Source: Promethearchaeota archaeon
GTDB taxonomy: Archaea > Asgardarchaeota > Lokiarchaeia > Sigynarchaeales > SOKP01
Direction: 5' to 3'
NCBI GenBank assembly: GCA_030620005.1
Contig: JAUXAJ010000096.1
Location: 1 to 15,700 of the forward strand
Length of the DNA stretch: 15,700 bases
Below, piece after piece: positions 15,053 through 15,700 of the stretch. The notes under the pieces are model-generated. The model was not told where the DNA came from, searched no databases, and was given only the letters and a program-made list of their open reading frames with translations. The number at the start of each line of letters is the position of its first letter. Position 1 is the first letter of the stretch. Position numbers and translations under genes: made by a program.

Positions 15053-15430
15053 TTTATTAACCTCATTTTTTTTGTAAAATTTTAAAAAATCTTGCTGTTA
15101 TATTCAAATGAATTATTTAACCCTGTAATTAACAATAAAAACATGCTGATTTTAAAACTATTAATATCGTAATACCATAATGTGACTGAAATCAACTAAT
15201 TCCCGTGATGCAAACTAATATTAGGTAATATAAATATTTAAATGTTTTGGTTTAATGGGAAATATGTGGGTTTTTGTATAGAATTATTCAATTTAAAATT
15301 TTTAATTGGAAGAGAAATTATTATTTATTTTTATTTTTTTATTTATTTTTAAAAAAAAGTTTAGTTTAAATTAGAAAAAAAAAAAAAATTATTACTATAA
15401 AAAGTTATTACTATAAAAAGTGAATGACTA
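15053..15430. other. Divergent intergenic region, TFB / EMC3-like gene
   Basis: 378 bp with no convincing gene on either strand. Near the TFB gene it holds the GAGGT ribosome site and AT-rich TATA candidates. Near the other gene it holds a 14-A run (15375-15388) and a 16-bp tandem duplication carrying a TATA box. The middle contains no RNA gene or repeat that I can recognise. Confidence 0.6.
15389..15420 (+). repeat. Perfect 16-bp tandem duplication carrying a TATA box
   Basis: TTATTACTATAAAAAG occurs at 15389-15404 and immediately again at 15405-15420. Each copy contains CTATAAAAAG, a strong archaeal TATA sequence. The first copy is centred ~31 nt before the TTG start at 15431, the normal spacing; the second is only ~16 nt before it. 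Confidence 0.85.
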
Positions 15431-15700
15431 TTGACAAATGAAGAGATATTTCAAATCTTTATAACGACAACAGTCGTAACTATTTTTAGTTTACTTCTGA
15501 ACAAAATCTTGGGATTGGGTTCAGATAATCGGAAAATGTTTAAAAATAAGATTTGTGTTTTACAAGAAAGACTAGAAAAGGCACAAGAACGCAACGATTC
15601 CGAGTCTTTAAAGAAACAACGAATCGAAACACATAACTTAACAAAAACAATAATTACTAGGCAATTCATTCCTGCGGGTGTTAGATGCATAATTTTTTTA
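15431..15700 (+). CDS. EMC3/TMCO1-like (DUF106) membrane insertase, N-terminal part
   Basis: 90 codons are open to the right edge, so the C-terminus is missing. The layout matches the archaeal DUF106/EMC3/TMCO1 group of the Oxa1 superfamily, which helps insert membrane proteins: a first transmembrane helix (about residues 6-27, IFQIFITTTVVTIFSLLLNKIL), a charged coiled-coil hairpin (about 32-70, KMFKNKICVLQERLEKAQER onwards), and then LTKTIITRQFIPAGVRCIIFL entering the second membrane helix. TMCO1 shows the same order of helix, Lys/Glu-rich coiled coil and RMKSMFAIGF-like stretch. The start is TTG at 15431: an in-frame stop lies at 15425-15427, and the next in-frame ATG would delete the first helix. 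The duplicated TATA box lies just upstream. Assignment rests on topology and sequence resemblance only. Confidence 0.7.
   Translation, partial: MTNEEIFQIFITTTVVTIFSLLLNKILGLGSDNRKMFKNKICVLQERLEKAQERNDSESLKKQRIETHNLTKTIITRQFIPAGVRCIIFL

Noticed and set aside
1..15700. CRISPR array, rRNA or tRNA genes
   Set aside because: No regularly spaced repeats and no recognisable tRNA or rRNA cores were found on either strand by eye.

Overview
The window looks like chromosomal DNA from an AT-rich archaeon. Direct signs are a TFIIB-type initiation factor (TFB), an ABCE1/Rli1 ribosome-recycling ATPase, a class I lysyl-tRNA synthetase, a DUF2116-type zinc-ribbon protein and the start of an EMC3/TMCO1-like (DUF106) membrane insertase. 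Many genes have a TATA-like box about 30 nt before the start codon, which fits leaderless or nearly leaderless transcripts, and several start with TTG. Very low GC, a bacterial-type class II fructose-bisphosphate aldolase and eukaryote-like informational genes suggest an Asgard (Lokiarchaeia-like) lineage. That placement is inference.

Layout. Positions 1-548 (-) hold the 5' part of an unrecognised gene running off the left edge, with a 28-bp out-of-phase tandem duplication inside it. Positions 713-1792 (-) hold an IS4-like DDE transposase, visibly richer in GC and apparently without a start codon for its conserved N-terminus. Then come a glucuronokinase-like GHMP kinase (+), a small zinc-ribbon protein (+), class I LysRS (-) divergent from ABCE1 (+), and class II aldolase (-). 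A divergent pair of small DNA-binding regulators (winged helix -, ribbon-helix-helix +) shares a 221-bp spacer containing inverted repeats. A HIT hydrolase, a Flp-type pilin-like peptide and a NIF3-family protein follow, all +.

Positions 11180-11483 are a mobile-element scar: a GC-rich hairpin and the first ~28 codons of a TnpB/OrfB. Directly after it is the most unusual gene, a 671-residue protein that appears to join a TFIIB-like cyclin repeat to two HNH/zinc modules and a C-terminal winged helix. A left-handed beta-helix protein of the gamma-carbonic-anhydrase/dynactin p25 type lacking the zinc histidines and a genuine TFB (convergent, 9 bp apart) follow. The right edge holds the start of the EMC3/TMCO1-like gene, whose TATA box lies in a perfect 16-bp tandem duplication.

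Most genes are single transcription units with their own promoters, in convergent or divergent pairs, so there is little operon-based functional linkage. The common theme is information processing (LysRS, ABCE1, TFB, insertase) interrupted by insertion-sequence debris. No tRNA, rRNA or CRISPR array was seen.
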